Positions 55,595-64,000 of a stretch of 64,000 nucleotides of DNA are shown here, piece after piece. Every line of letters begins with the position of its first letter. Position 1 is the stretch's first letter. Origin of the DNA: Nitrosomonas sp. (GTDB lineage Bacteria; Pseudomonadota; Gammaproteobacteria; Burkholderiales; Nitrosomonadaceae). The notes below the pieces were generated by a model, which was not told the origin of the DNA, made no database searches, and saw only the letters and a list, made by a program, of their open reading frames with translations. The DNA is taken from positions 32,094 through 96,093 of the forward strand of contig NZ_JAHBZY010000014.1 in NCBI RefSeq assembly GCF_019635155.1. The letters run 5' to 3'. Made by a program: the position numbers and the translations under genes.

Positions 55595-58500
55595 ATGAGC
55601 TATTCGTTCACAGAGAAAAAACGTATTCGTAAAAGTTTTGCCAAACGAGCAAGCGTCTTACCGATTCCATTTCTTCTCGCTACCCAGCTCGAATCTTATG
55701 CTGCATTTTTACAAGAGTATGTGCAACCTAATAAACGCCTGAATCATGGACTGCAAGCGGCATTTAATTCTATTTTTCCAATTGAAAGTCACACCAAGAA
55801 TGCGCGTCTGGATTTTATTAGCTATGAGCTGGGAACACCGGTTTTTGATGTTAAGGAGTGTCAACAACGCGGATTGACTTATGCATCTCCGTTACGTGCC
55901 CGGGTAAGGCTGACAATTATGGATAAGGAAATATCCAAGCCGACTGTCAAGGAAGTCAAGGAACAAGAAGTTTATATGGGCGAGATTCCGCTGATGACTG
56001 AAACGGGCTCGTTTGTCATTAATGGTACCGAGCGGGTGATAGTCTCACAGTTACATCGTTCACCAGGTGTATTTTTTGAACATGACCGTGGTAAAACTCA
56101 CTCTTCTGGAAAGCTTTTATTTTCTGCGAGAATTATCCCTTACCGAGGGTCCTGGCTTGATTTCGAATTTGATCCCAAGGATTGTCTATATTTTAGAATA
56201 GATCGCCGTCGGAAAATGCCGGTAACAACCTTATTAAAGGCTATCGGCTGTTCTGCGGAACAGATACTGCAAGAATTTTTTATTTTTGATGTTTTTCATT
56301 TTACCGATAAAAATATACAGTTTGAACTAGTTCCGGAACGTTTACGCGGAGAAGTGGCAAGTTTTGATATCTTCACCAAGAGTAAAAAATTAATAGCTCA
56401 GAAGGATAAACGCATTACTGCAAAACATATTCGTGAAATGCAGGAAGCTAAGATTGACCAGTTGGATGTTCCTGAAGAATTTTTGTTGGGAAGAATTCTC
56501 GCGCAGAATATTATCGATAAGGAAACCGGAGAAATTATTGCTTTAGCCAATGATGAAATTACTGAAGAAACTTTGGTTAAGTTCAGGAGTGCCGGTATTA
56601 AAAAAATCAACACATTGTATGTGAATGACTTGAATCACGGCGCATATATTTCCCAAACGTTAAAAATAGATGAAACAACCGATGAAATGAACGCTCAGGT
56701 TGCTATCTATCGCATGATGCGGCCAGGGGAGCCTCCTACTGAGGAAGCGGTAAAAGCATTATTTTTTGGATTGTTCTATTCTCCGGAGCGATACGATTTA
56801 TCCGTTGTGGGTAGGATGAAATTTAATCGTAGAGTTGGCAGGGCTGAGCTTACAGGAGAGCAGACGCTCTCTAATGCAGATATTATTGCGGTTATAAAAA
56901 TTCTAGTTGAGCTTCGGAATGGGCGAGGGGAAATTGACGATATAGATCATCTCGGCAATCGACGGGTGCGTTCGGTGGGAGAGTTGGCAGAAAATCAATT
57001 TAGAGCAGGCTTGGTAAGGGTGGAACGTGCCGTAAAAGAGCGCTTGAGCCAGGCGGAATCGGAGAATCTGATGCCACACGATCTGATTAATGCTAAACCG
57101 GTATCTGCTGCCGCACGAGAATTTTTTGGATCGAGTCAATTATCGCAGTTTATGGATCAAACGAATCCGCTATCGGAAGTGACTCATAAGCGACGTATTT
57201 CGGCACTCGGACCGGGAGGTCTGACAAGAGAGAGAGCCGGTTTTGAAGTGCGAGATGTGCATCCGACGCATTATGGCCGTGTGTGTCCTATTGAAACACC
57301 GGAAGGTCCGAATATCGGTTTAATAAATTCACTGGCTCTATACGCGCGTACGAATGAGTATGGATTTATAGAGACTCCGTACAGCAAGGTGAAAAATGGC
57401 AGGGTAACCCAAGAGATTGATTATCTTTCTGCAATTGAGGAAGGTAATTATATGATTGCACAGGCTAATGCTGAGCTGGATCATGACAATAAACTGATTA
57501 GCGAAATGGTTTCTTGCCGACAGAAGAATGAGTTTACGCTTTCCTCTCCAGATCGAATTGAATATGTCGACGTAGCACCGGCGCAAATTGTTTCTGTTGC
57601 CGCCTCATTGATACCTTTCCTGGAGCATGATGATGCAAACCGCGCTTTAATGGGATCCAACATGCAACGCCAAGCCGTGCCATGTTTACGTCCTGAGAAA
57701 CCGCTTGTCGGCACCGGTATTGAGCGAGTAGTGGCGGTTCATTCTGGTACTACCGTAAGGGCTAAGCGGGGTGGGGTTGTCGATTATGTCGATGCTAGCC
57801 GGATTGTAGTGCGTGTACATGATGCGGAAACTCGGGTTGGCGAAGTTGGCGTGGATATTTATAACCTGATTAAATACACACGTTCCAATCAAAATACCAA
57901 TATTAATCAGCGTCCATTGGTTAAAGTAGGGGACAACATCAGCAAGGACGATGTAATTGCTGATGGAGCTTCTACCGACATGGGTGAGCTGGCTTTAGGG
58001 CAAAACATGCTCGTGGCGTTCATGCCATGGAATGGGTATAACTTCGAAGATTCAATCCTGATCTCGGAAAGAGTTGTTGCGGAAGATCGTTTTACTTCGA
58101 TACATATCGAAGAATTATCGGTTGTAAGTCGAGATACTAAACTGGGAACAGAAGAGATAACCGCTGACATACCAAACTTATCTGAGCATCAACTGGGTCG
58201 ACTTGACGAGTCGGGTATTGTATATATCGGAGCAGAGGTGGAAGCGGGCGATGTCTTAGTCGGTAAAGTGACACCGAAAGGGGAGACACAACTAACCCCC
58301 GAGGAAAAATTATTACGCGCAATTTTTGGTGAGAAAGCATCTGATGTGAAAGATACTTCATTGCGAGTTCCATCCGGGATTTCGGGAACCGTGATCGATG
58401 TGCAGGTATTTACCAGAGAAGGTATCGAACGTGATAAACGTGCTCAAAAGATTATCGACGATGAGTTGGTTCGCTACAAAAAAGACTTGGCCGATCAGAT

Positions 58501-59668
58501 GCGTATTGTAGAAGAGGATGCGTTTGCGCGGCTTGAACGTTTGTTAATCGGAAAGATTGCAACAGGCGGACCGAATAAGCTGGGCAAAGGAAAAGAAATC
58601 TCAACCGAATACTTAAAGAGTTTGGATCCCCATTATTGGTTTGATATCCGATTGGCTGATGAAGATGCGAGCATACAGCTTGAACAAGTGCGTGAGAGCA
58701 TGGCGCAAAAACGAAAAGCATTTGATGCTGCTTTTGAAGAAAAGAAGAAAAAGCTTACTCAAGGCGATGAGCTTGCCCCTGGTGTGCAAAAAATGGTCAA
58801 GATTTACATTGCTGTCAAACGGCGATTACAGCCGGGCGACAAAATGGCCGGACGGCATGGAAATAAAGGGGTGATATCCAAAATTGTACCATTGGAAGAT
58901 ATGCCTTATATGGCTGATGGAACTCCCGTTGATGTGGTATTAAATCCATTGGGTGTTCCTTCTAGGATGAATGTCGGTCAAATTCTTGAAGTGCACCTGG
59001 GATGGGCAGCCAAAGGATTAGGGAAGAAAATCGACGGAATGCTTAAATCGCAACAAAATGCAGATGAAATAAAGGGATTTTTGGATAAAATTTATAATAC
59101 AAGCGGTAAAAAAGAAGAATTATCAACATTGTCAAATGGCGAAGTTCTGTCATTAGCAAGCAATTTAATTGACGGCGTTCCATTTGCTACACCTGTATTT
59201 GATGGAGCAACTGAGGATGAGATCAAAAATATGCTGGAACTCGCGGGACTACCCAAGTCGGGGCAAGTTACGCTATATGATGGTCGGACAGGAGAAGCTT
59301 TTGACCGACCGGTGACGGTTGGGTATATGCATGTCTTGAAATTACATCATCTGGTGGATGATAAGATGCATGCGCGATCGACGGGTCCTTATAGTCTGGT
59401 GACTCAACAACCGCTGGGTGGTAAAGCTCAATTTGGCGGTCAGCGCTTTGGTGAGATGGAGGTTTGGGCACTGGAGGCGTATGGCGCCGCTTATACGCTA
59501 CAGGAAATGCTGACAGTGAAATCGGATGATGTCACAGGTCGTACTAAAGTTTATGAAAGTATTGTGAAAGGTGATCATAAAATTGATGCCGGAATGCCAG
59601 AATCATTTAATGTATTGGTAAAAGAAATACGTTCGCTGGGAATGGATATCGATCTTGAGCAACATTGA
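55595..59668 (+). CDS. rpoB: RNA polymerase beta subunit
   Basis: RpoB forms half of the polymerase catalytic cleft. The 1357-residue protein starts [20 protein letters not shown] and has the rifampicin pocket segment [20 protein letters not shown] with [19 protein letters not shown], all wild type at the usual resistance positions. The C-terminal [20 protein letters not shown] and the closing [20 protein letters not shown] are also present. CCCGGAGA precedes the ATG. The length matches betaproteobacterial orthologues. Confidence 0.98.
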   Translation: MSYSFTEKKRIRKSFAKRASVLPIPFLLATQLESYAAFLQEYVQPNKRLNHGLQAAFNSIFPIESHTKNARLDFISYELGTPVFDVKECQQRGLTYASPLRARVRLTIMDKEISKPTVKEVKEQEVYMGEIPLMTETGSFVINGTERVIVSQLHRSPGVFFEHDRGKTHSSGKLLFSARIIPYRGSWLDFEFDPKDCLYFRIDRRRKMPVTTLLKAIGCSAEQILQEFFIFDVFHFTDKNIQFELVPERLRGEVASFDIFTKSKKLIAQKDKRITAKHIREMQEAKIDQLDVPEEFLLGRILAQNIIDKETGEIIALANDEITEETLVKFRSAGIKKINTLYVNDLNHGAYISQTLKIDETTDEMNAQVAIYRMMRPGEPPTEEAVKALFFGLFYSPERYDLSVVGRMKFNRRVGRAELTGEQTLSNADIIAVIKILVELRNGRGEIDDIDHLGNRRVRSVGELAENQFRAGLVRVERAVKERLSQAESENLMPHDLINAKPVSAAAREFFGSSQLSQFMDQTNPLSEVTHKRRISALGPGGLTRERAGFEVRDVHPTHYGRVCPIETPEGPNIGLINSLALYARTNEYGFIETPYSKVKNGRVTQEIDYLSAIEEGNYMIAQANAELDHDNKLISEMVSCRQKNEFTLSSPDRIEYVDVAPAQIVSVAASLIPFLEHDDANRALMGSNMQRQAVPCLRPEKPLVGTGIERVVAVHSGTTVRAKRGGVVDYVDASRIVVRVHDAETRVGEVGVDIYNLIKYTRSNQNTNINQRPLVKVGDNISKDDVIADGASTDMGELALGQNMLVAFMPWNGYNFEDSILISERVVAEDRFTSIHIEELSVVSRDTKLGTEEITADIPNLSEHQLGRLDESGIVYIGAEVEAGDVLVGKVTPKGETQLTPEEKLLRAIFGEKASDVKDTSLRVPSGISGTVIDVQVFTREGIERDKRAQKIIDDELVRYKKDLADQMRIVEEDAFARLERLLIGKIATGGPNKLGKGKEISTEYLKSLDPHYWFDIRLADEDASIQLEQVRESMAQKRKAFDAAFEEKKKKLTQGDELAPGVQKMVKIYIAVKRRLQPGDKMAGRHGNKGVISKIVPLEDMPYMADGTPVDVVLNPLGVPSRMNVGQILEVHLGWAAKGLGKKIDGMLKSQQNADEIKGFLDKIYNTSGKKEELSTLSNGEVLSLASNLIDGVPFATPVFDGATEDEIKNMLELAGLPKSGQVTLYDGRTGEAFDRPVTVGYMHVLKLHHLVDDKMHARSTGPYSLVTQQPLGGKAQFGGQRFGEMEVWALEAYGAAYTLQEMLTVKSDDVTGRTKVYESIVKGDHKIDAGMPESFNVLVKEIRSLGMDIDLEQH

Positions 59669-59766
59669 TTATTTGAAAATTAATAAAAAATAATTAAAGC
59701 GTTAATCAGTTGTTCATGTTTTTTGATTATGAGTTGATAGCCCCCTGATTTTTACAGGAGTGACGA

Positions 59767-62700
59767 ATGAAAGCACTGCTAGATTTATTTAAACAAGTTA
59801 CCTATAAAGAAGAGTTTGATGCCATCAAAATCGGGCTTGCCTCTCCAGAGAAAATTCGTTCCTGGTCATATGGAGAAGTAAAGAAACCGGAAACGATCAA
59901 TTATCGTACTTTTAAACCGGAAAGAGATGGATTGTTTTGCGCCAAGATTTTTGGGCCGGTTAAGGACTATGAATGCTTGTGTGGGAAATATAAACGTCTG
60001 AAGCATCGTGGGGTGATTTGCGAGAAGTGCGGTGTTGAAGTGACTTTATCGAAGGTGCGGCGTGAGCGAATGGGGCATATCGAATTGGCGTCGCCCGTAT
60101 CGCATATCTGGTTTTTGAAATCATTGCCATCTCGTTTGGGGATGGTATTGGATATGACGCTCCGCGACATCGAGAGAGTTCTCTATTTTGAAGCGTATGT
60201 AGTTACAGATCCTGGTCTGACACCTTTGACACGATGTCAGTTGCTTACTGAAGAAGATTACTTGATTAAAACCGAAGAATACGGTGATGATTTCAGCGCC
60301 AGCATGGGTGCGGAAGGGATTCGTGATTTACTAGGTAATCTCGATATAACAGTCGAGATAGAGAATCTTCGACGTGAAATGGAATCAACAGGCTCTGAAA
60401 CAAAGATAAAGAAAATCTCAAAACGCTTGAAATTACTTGAAGCTTTTAATAAGTCCGGAATTAAACCGCAATGGATGATATTGACGGTTTTGCCTGTATT
60501 ACCGCCAGATCTTCGTCCTTTAGTTCCTTTGGATGGTGGGCGATTTGCAACTTCGGACCTGAACGATTTATATAGACGTGTAATTAATCGGAATAATCGA
60601 TTGAAACGGCTACTTGAATTAAAAGCTCCAGAAATTATTGTTCGCAACGAAAAACGTATGCTGCAAGAAGCTGTTGATTCGTTACTGGATAACGGCCGTC
60701 GCGGTAAAGCGATGACCGGAGCCAATAAACGCGCGCTTAAGTCTTTGGCGGATATGATCAAAGGAAAAGGCGGTCGTTTTCGTCAAAACCTGCTTGGTAA
60801 GCGTGTCGATTATTCTGGGCGTTCAGTTATCGTGGTAGGACCTCAGTTAAAACTTCACCAATGTGGATTACCCAAGAAAATGGCGCTGGAGTTATTCAAG
60901 CCATTTATCTTCAATAAACTCGAGATAATGGGAATCGCAAGCACCATAAAAGCGGCGAAACGTGAGGTTGAAAATGAGAGTCCGGTGGTATGGGATATAC
61001 TTGAGGATGTTATCCGTGAACATCCGGTCATGCTGAATAGAGCGCCAACTCTACACCGGTTGGGTATTCAAGCTTTTGAGCCCGTTCTGGTTGAAGGCAA
61101 AGCAATTCAATTGCATCCATTAGTGTGCGCTGCTTTTAATGCGGATTTCGATGGTGATCAGATGGCTGTGCATGTGCCGCTTTCGTTGGAAGCGCAAATG
61201 GAATGTCGCACGTTAATGATGTCGACAAATAACGTGTTATCTCCAGCGAATGGCGAACCGATTATTGTGCCGTCGCAAGATATTGTATTGGGGCTGTATT
61301 ACTTGACACGTGAGAAAGTGGGTGCGCGCGGTGAGGGCATGCTTTTTCAGAATTTCAGTGAAGTATCAAGAGCCTATGAAAGTAGGAACGTAGAATTGAA
61401 TGCTAAGATTACGGTCAGGATCAAAGAATATGATACGAAAGCCGATGGTGAGCGCTATGAAAAAATTACTCGCTATGAAACAACCGTAGGCCGGACATTA
61501 TTGTTTGAGATTTTTCCTCCGGGATTGCCATTCTTGCTGCTCAATAAAACGCTTAAAAAGAAAGAAATTTCAAAACTTATTAATGCCAGTTTTAGGCGTT
61601 GCGGATTACGCGAAACAGTCATTTTTGCGGATAAATTGATGTATGCAGGTTTTAGCTATGCAACAAGGGCTGGTATTTCTATTTGCGCGGATGATATGTT
61701 AGTTCCGACCCAGAAGGGAGAGATAATTGCAGCCGCAGAGAAAGAAGTTAAAGAAATTGAAGGGCAATACACTTCGGGACTGGTGACGCAGGGCGAACGC
61801 TATAATAAAGTTGTTGATATTTGGGGTCGTGCGGGTGACCAGGTTGCCAAGGCCATGATGAATCAACTGGGTGTAGAGCCGGTAATTGATCAGGCGAGTG
61901 GTAAGGTACAACTCGGAGAAGATCAAAAACAACTGACGCAAGAATCATTTAATTCGATTTACATGATGGCGGATTCCGGAGCGCGTGGTTCTGCGGCGCA
62001 GATACGTCAATTATCAGGTATGCGTGGATTGATGGCCAAACCAGATGGTTCCATCATCGAAACACCGATCACTGCTAATTTCCGGGAAGGTTTAAATGTT
62101 TTGCAGTATTTTATTTCGACCCATGGTGCACGTAAGGGTCTGGCGGATACTGCGCTTAAGACCGCAAATTCTGGTTATTTGACAAGACGGTTGGTCGATG
62201 TTACCCAAGATCTGGTTGTAACAGAGGAAGACTGTGACACGGGTAATGGGGTGGTCATGAAGGCGCTGGTTGAAGGCGGCGAGATTATTGAAGCTTTAAG
62301 AGAAAGAATACTGGGCCGAGTTGTAGCAAGTGATGTGATAAATCCAGAAAATCAAGAAATAGTTTTTTCTGCAGGTGTATTACTTGACGAGGATGCTGTT
62401 GAATTAATAGAAACACTTGGCATTGATGAAGTGAAAGTGCGCACACCATTGACATGTGAAACCCGCTATGGGTTATGTGCAAAATGCTATGGTAGGGATT
62501 TGGGGCGTGGCACGCCTGTCAATGTCGGAGAAGCAGTTGGAGTAATAGCAGCACAATCAATTGGTGAACCCGGTACACAATTAACAATGCGTACCTTCCA
62601 TATTGGCGGTGCTGCGTCAAGGACTGCAGTGGTAAGTCAAGTGGAAAGTAAATCGAGTGGAACAGTGCATTACTCATCGACGATGCGCTATGTAACTAAT

Positions 62701-63969
62701 GCGCAGAATGAATTGATTGCCATTTCGCGAAGCGGTGAGATCATTATACAAGATGAGAATGGCCGTGAGCGTGAAAGACATAAGGCTTCTTATGGTGCGA
62801 CACTGTTAGTTCGCAATGGCGAAGCTGTTAAAGCAGGTCAAGTATTAACAACATGGGATCCGCATACTCGTCCAATTATCACGGAATATGCCGGCAAAGT
62901 GCGGTTTGAGAATGTAGAAGAAGGTGTCACGGTTGCTAAACAAATTGATGAAGTAACTGGCTTATCTACATTGGTGGTTATTGACCCGAAACGTCGAGGC
63001 GTTATTCAATCGAAAGGGTTGCGACCACTAGTTAAGTTTCTTGACGATGATGGCAATGAAATCAAAATGGTTGGTAGCAATCAACCCGTAAGCATTACTT
63101 TCCAAATCGGCTGTATTATTACCGTGAGAGATGGTCAACAAGTAACTGTCGGGGAGGTATTGGCTCGAATACCGCAAGAGACTTCTAAAACAAGGGATAT
63201 TACAGGTGGCTTGCCTCGTGTTGCAGAACTGTTTGAAGCAAGATCACCAAAAGATGCGGGAATGCTGGCAGAAGTAACTGGAATAGTTTCTTTTGGAAAA
63301 GATACAAAAGGAAAACAGCGTTTAATTATTACGGATCTTGAGGGCGTTACGCATGAATACTTGATTCCGAAAGATAAACACGTGATGGCTCATGATGGAC
63401 AAGTTGTTAATAAAGGAGAAATCATTGTTGATGGCCCTGCAGATCCGCGTGATATCTTAAGGTTACAAGGGGTGGAAGCATTGGCACGGTATATCACGGA
63501 TGAGGTGCAGGATGTATATAGACTGCAAGGTGTCAGGATTAATGACAAGCATATTGAAGTTATTGTGCGCCAAATGCTCAGACGTGTTCAGGTAGTGAGT
63601 GCCGGTGATTCATCTTTCATTCCGGGTGAGCAAGTCGAACGTGCTGATTTACTCATTGAAAACGAACGGTTGATCGCCGAGAAGAAATTGCCAGCGACCT
63701 ATGAATTTATGTTGCTTGGTATTACGAAAGCATCGCTATCTACAGATTCGTTTATTTCTGCGGCATCATTCCAGGAAACAACTCGTGTGTTGACTGAAGC
63801 TGCTATCATGGGCAAAAAAGATGAGTTACGTGGATTGAAAGAGAACGTAATAGTTGGCAGATTAGTGCCGGCTGGCACAGGATTAACATTCCACAGCAAA
63901 CGAAAAAATCAATTAAAAACCATAGAATTTGGATTTGAGTCAAATATTTCAATCGATAGTGCTGTTTAG
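59767..63969 (+). CDS. rpoC: RNA polymerase beta' subunit
   Basis: RpoC carries the catalytic magnesium site. The 1400-residue protein has the N-terminal zinc finger ([20 protein letters not shown]), the active-site loop [12 protein letters not shown] with D460, D462 and D464, the bridge-helix region [20 protein letters not shown] and a second zinc site ([19 protein letters not shown]). CAGGAGTGACGA precedes the ATG, 98 bases after rpoB. The stop is at 63967-63969, and only 31 untranslated bases of the window remain. Confidence 0.98.
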   Translation: MKALLDLFKQVTYKEEFDAIKIGLASPEKIRSWSYGEVKKPETINYRTFKPERDGLFCAKIFGPVKDYECLCGKYKRLKHRGVICEKCGVEVTLSKVRRERMGHIELASPVSHIWFLKSLPSRLGMVLDMTLRDIERVLYFEAYVVTDPGLTPLTRCQLLTEEDYLIKTEEYGDDFSASMGAEGIRDLLGNLDITVEIENLRREMESTGSETKIKKISKRLKLLEAFNKSGIKPQWMILTVLPVLPPDLRPLVPLDGGRFATSDLNDLYRRVINRNNRLKRLLELKAPEIIVRNEKRMLQEAVDSLLDNGRRGKAMTGANKRALKSLADMIKGKGGRFRQNLLGKRVDYSGRSVIVVGPQLKLHQCGLPKKMALELFKPFIFNKLEIMGIASTIKAAKREVENESPVVWDILEDVIREHPVMLNRAPTLHRLGIQAFEPVLVEGKAIQLHPLVCAAFNADFDGDQMAVHVPLSLEAQMECRTLMMSTNNVLSPANGEPIIVPSQDIVLGLYYLTREKVGARGEGMLFQNFSEVSRAYESRNVELNAKITVRIKEYDTKADGERYEKITRYETTVGRTLLFEIFPPGLPFLLLNKTLKKKEISKLINASFRRCGLRETVIFADKLMYAGFSYATRAGISICADDMLVPTQKGEIIAAAEKEVKEIEGQYTSGLVTQGERYNKVVDIWGRAGDQVAKAMMNQLGVEPVIDQASGKVQLGEDQKQLTQESFNSIYMMADSGARGSAAQIRQLSGMRGLMAKPDGSIIETPITANFREGLNVLQYFISTHGARKGLADTALKTANSGYLTRRLVDVTQDLVVTEEDCDTGNGVVMKALVEGGEIIEALRERILGRVVASDVINPENQEIVFSAGVLLDEDAVELIETLGIDEVKVRTPLTCETRYGLCAKCYGRDLGRGTPVNVGEAVGVIAAQSIGEPGTQLTMRTFHIGGAASRTAVVSQVESKSSGTVHYSSTMRYVTNAQNELIAISRSGEIIIQDENGRERERHKASYGATLLVRNGEAVKAGQVLTTWDPHTRPIITEYAGKVRFENVEEGVTVAKQIDEVTGLSTLVVIDPKRRGVIQSKGLRPLVKFLDDDGNEIKMVGSNQPVSITFQIGCIITVRDGQQVTVGEVLARIPQETSKTRDITGGLPRVAELFEARSPKDAGMLAEVTGIVSFGKDTKGKQRLIITDLEGVTHEYLIPKDKHVMAHDGQVVNKGEIIVDGPADPRDILRLQGVEALARYITDEVQDVYRLQGVRINDKHIEVIVRQMLRRVQVVSAGDSSFIPGEQVERADLLIENERLIAEKKLPATYEFMLLGITKASLSTDSFISAASFQETTRVLTEAAIMGKKDELRGLKENVIVGRLVPAGTGLTFHSKRKNQLKTIEFGFESNISIDSAV

Positions 63970-64000
63970 AATTTTATGGATTAAGTCTTTAGCAACTCGG

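Overview
The window reads as chromosomal core DNA of a betaproteobacterium, most likely a Nitrosomonas-type ammonia oxidiser (family Nitrosomonadaceae). That placement is an inference. It rests on the gene orders pilC-pilD-coaE-zapD, gpmA-envC-ctpA-moeB divergent from rhodanese-grxC-secB-gpsA, and tRNA-tuf-tRNA-secE-nusG-rplKAJL-rpoBC, on a CbbR-type regulator that implies Calvin-cycle autotrophy, and on an AT-leaning base composition. No ammonia-oxidation gene lies in the window.

Layout. Bases 1-8116 hold a 2Fe-2S flavoprotein reductase, a YeeZ-like epimerase, type IV pilus genes pilC and pilD, coaE, zapD and a large diguanylate cyclase. Bases 8175-9084 hold a decayed IS481-family element and a 59-residue small gene. 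Bases 9544-13778 hold cbbR, ppsA and the PEP synthase regulator gene, a gluconeogenesis and carbon-fixation control block. Bases 13835-21841 hold a membrane protein with a carboxypeptidase-regulatory-like domain, mutL, a GH19 muramidase coupled to a secreted Cys-rich protein, an exbB-exbD-tonB operon and a Ub-Mut7C RNase-like gene. Bases 21899-28072 hold a tiny lipoprotein behind a perfect FNR-type box, a cytochrome P450 and RoxA-like di-heme lipoprotein operon, and glmS. Bases 28667-30896 are accessory: a secreted Gly/Asp/His-rich protein, two paralogous tiny lipoproteins and a 140-bp palindromic MITE. From 30929 to the end the window is mostly housekeeping: lspA-ileS-ribF, slmA, the moeB/ctpA/envC/gpmA operon, the secB operon, hup plus two tRNAs, ppiD, fabI, a peptide ABC transporter fragment, four more tRNAs, tuf, and the secE-to-rpoC ribosomal/RNA polymerase cluster.

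How the parts work together. PpsA and its bifunctional regulator are translationally coupled and sit behind a CbbR-like gene, linking PEP synthesis to CO2 fixation. The last third is the translation and transcription supply operon. It has visible control elements: a tRNA/tuf promoter, a hup promoter, a probable L10 leader and a hairpin between rplL and rpoB. The less conventional loci are the P450/di-heme operon, the FNR-box lipoprotein, a cysteine-free rhodanese in the secB operon, the GH19/secreted-protein pair and the MITE-containing accessory island.

No rRNA gene, CRISPR array, prophage or replication origin was seen.
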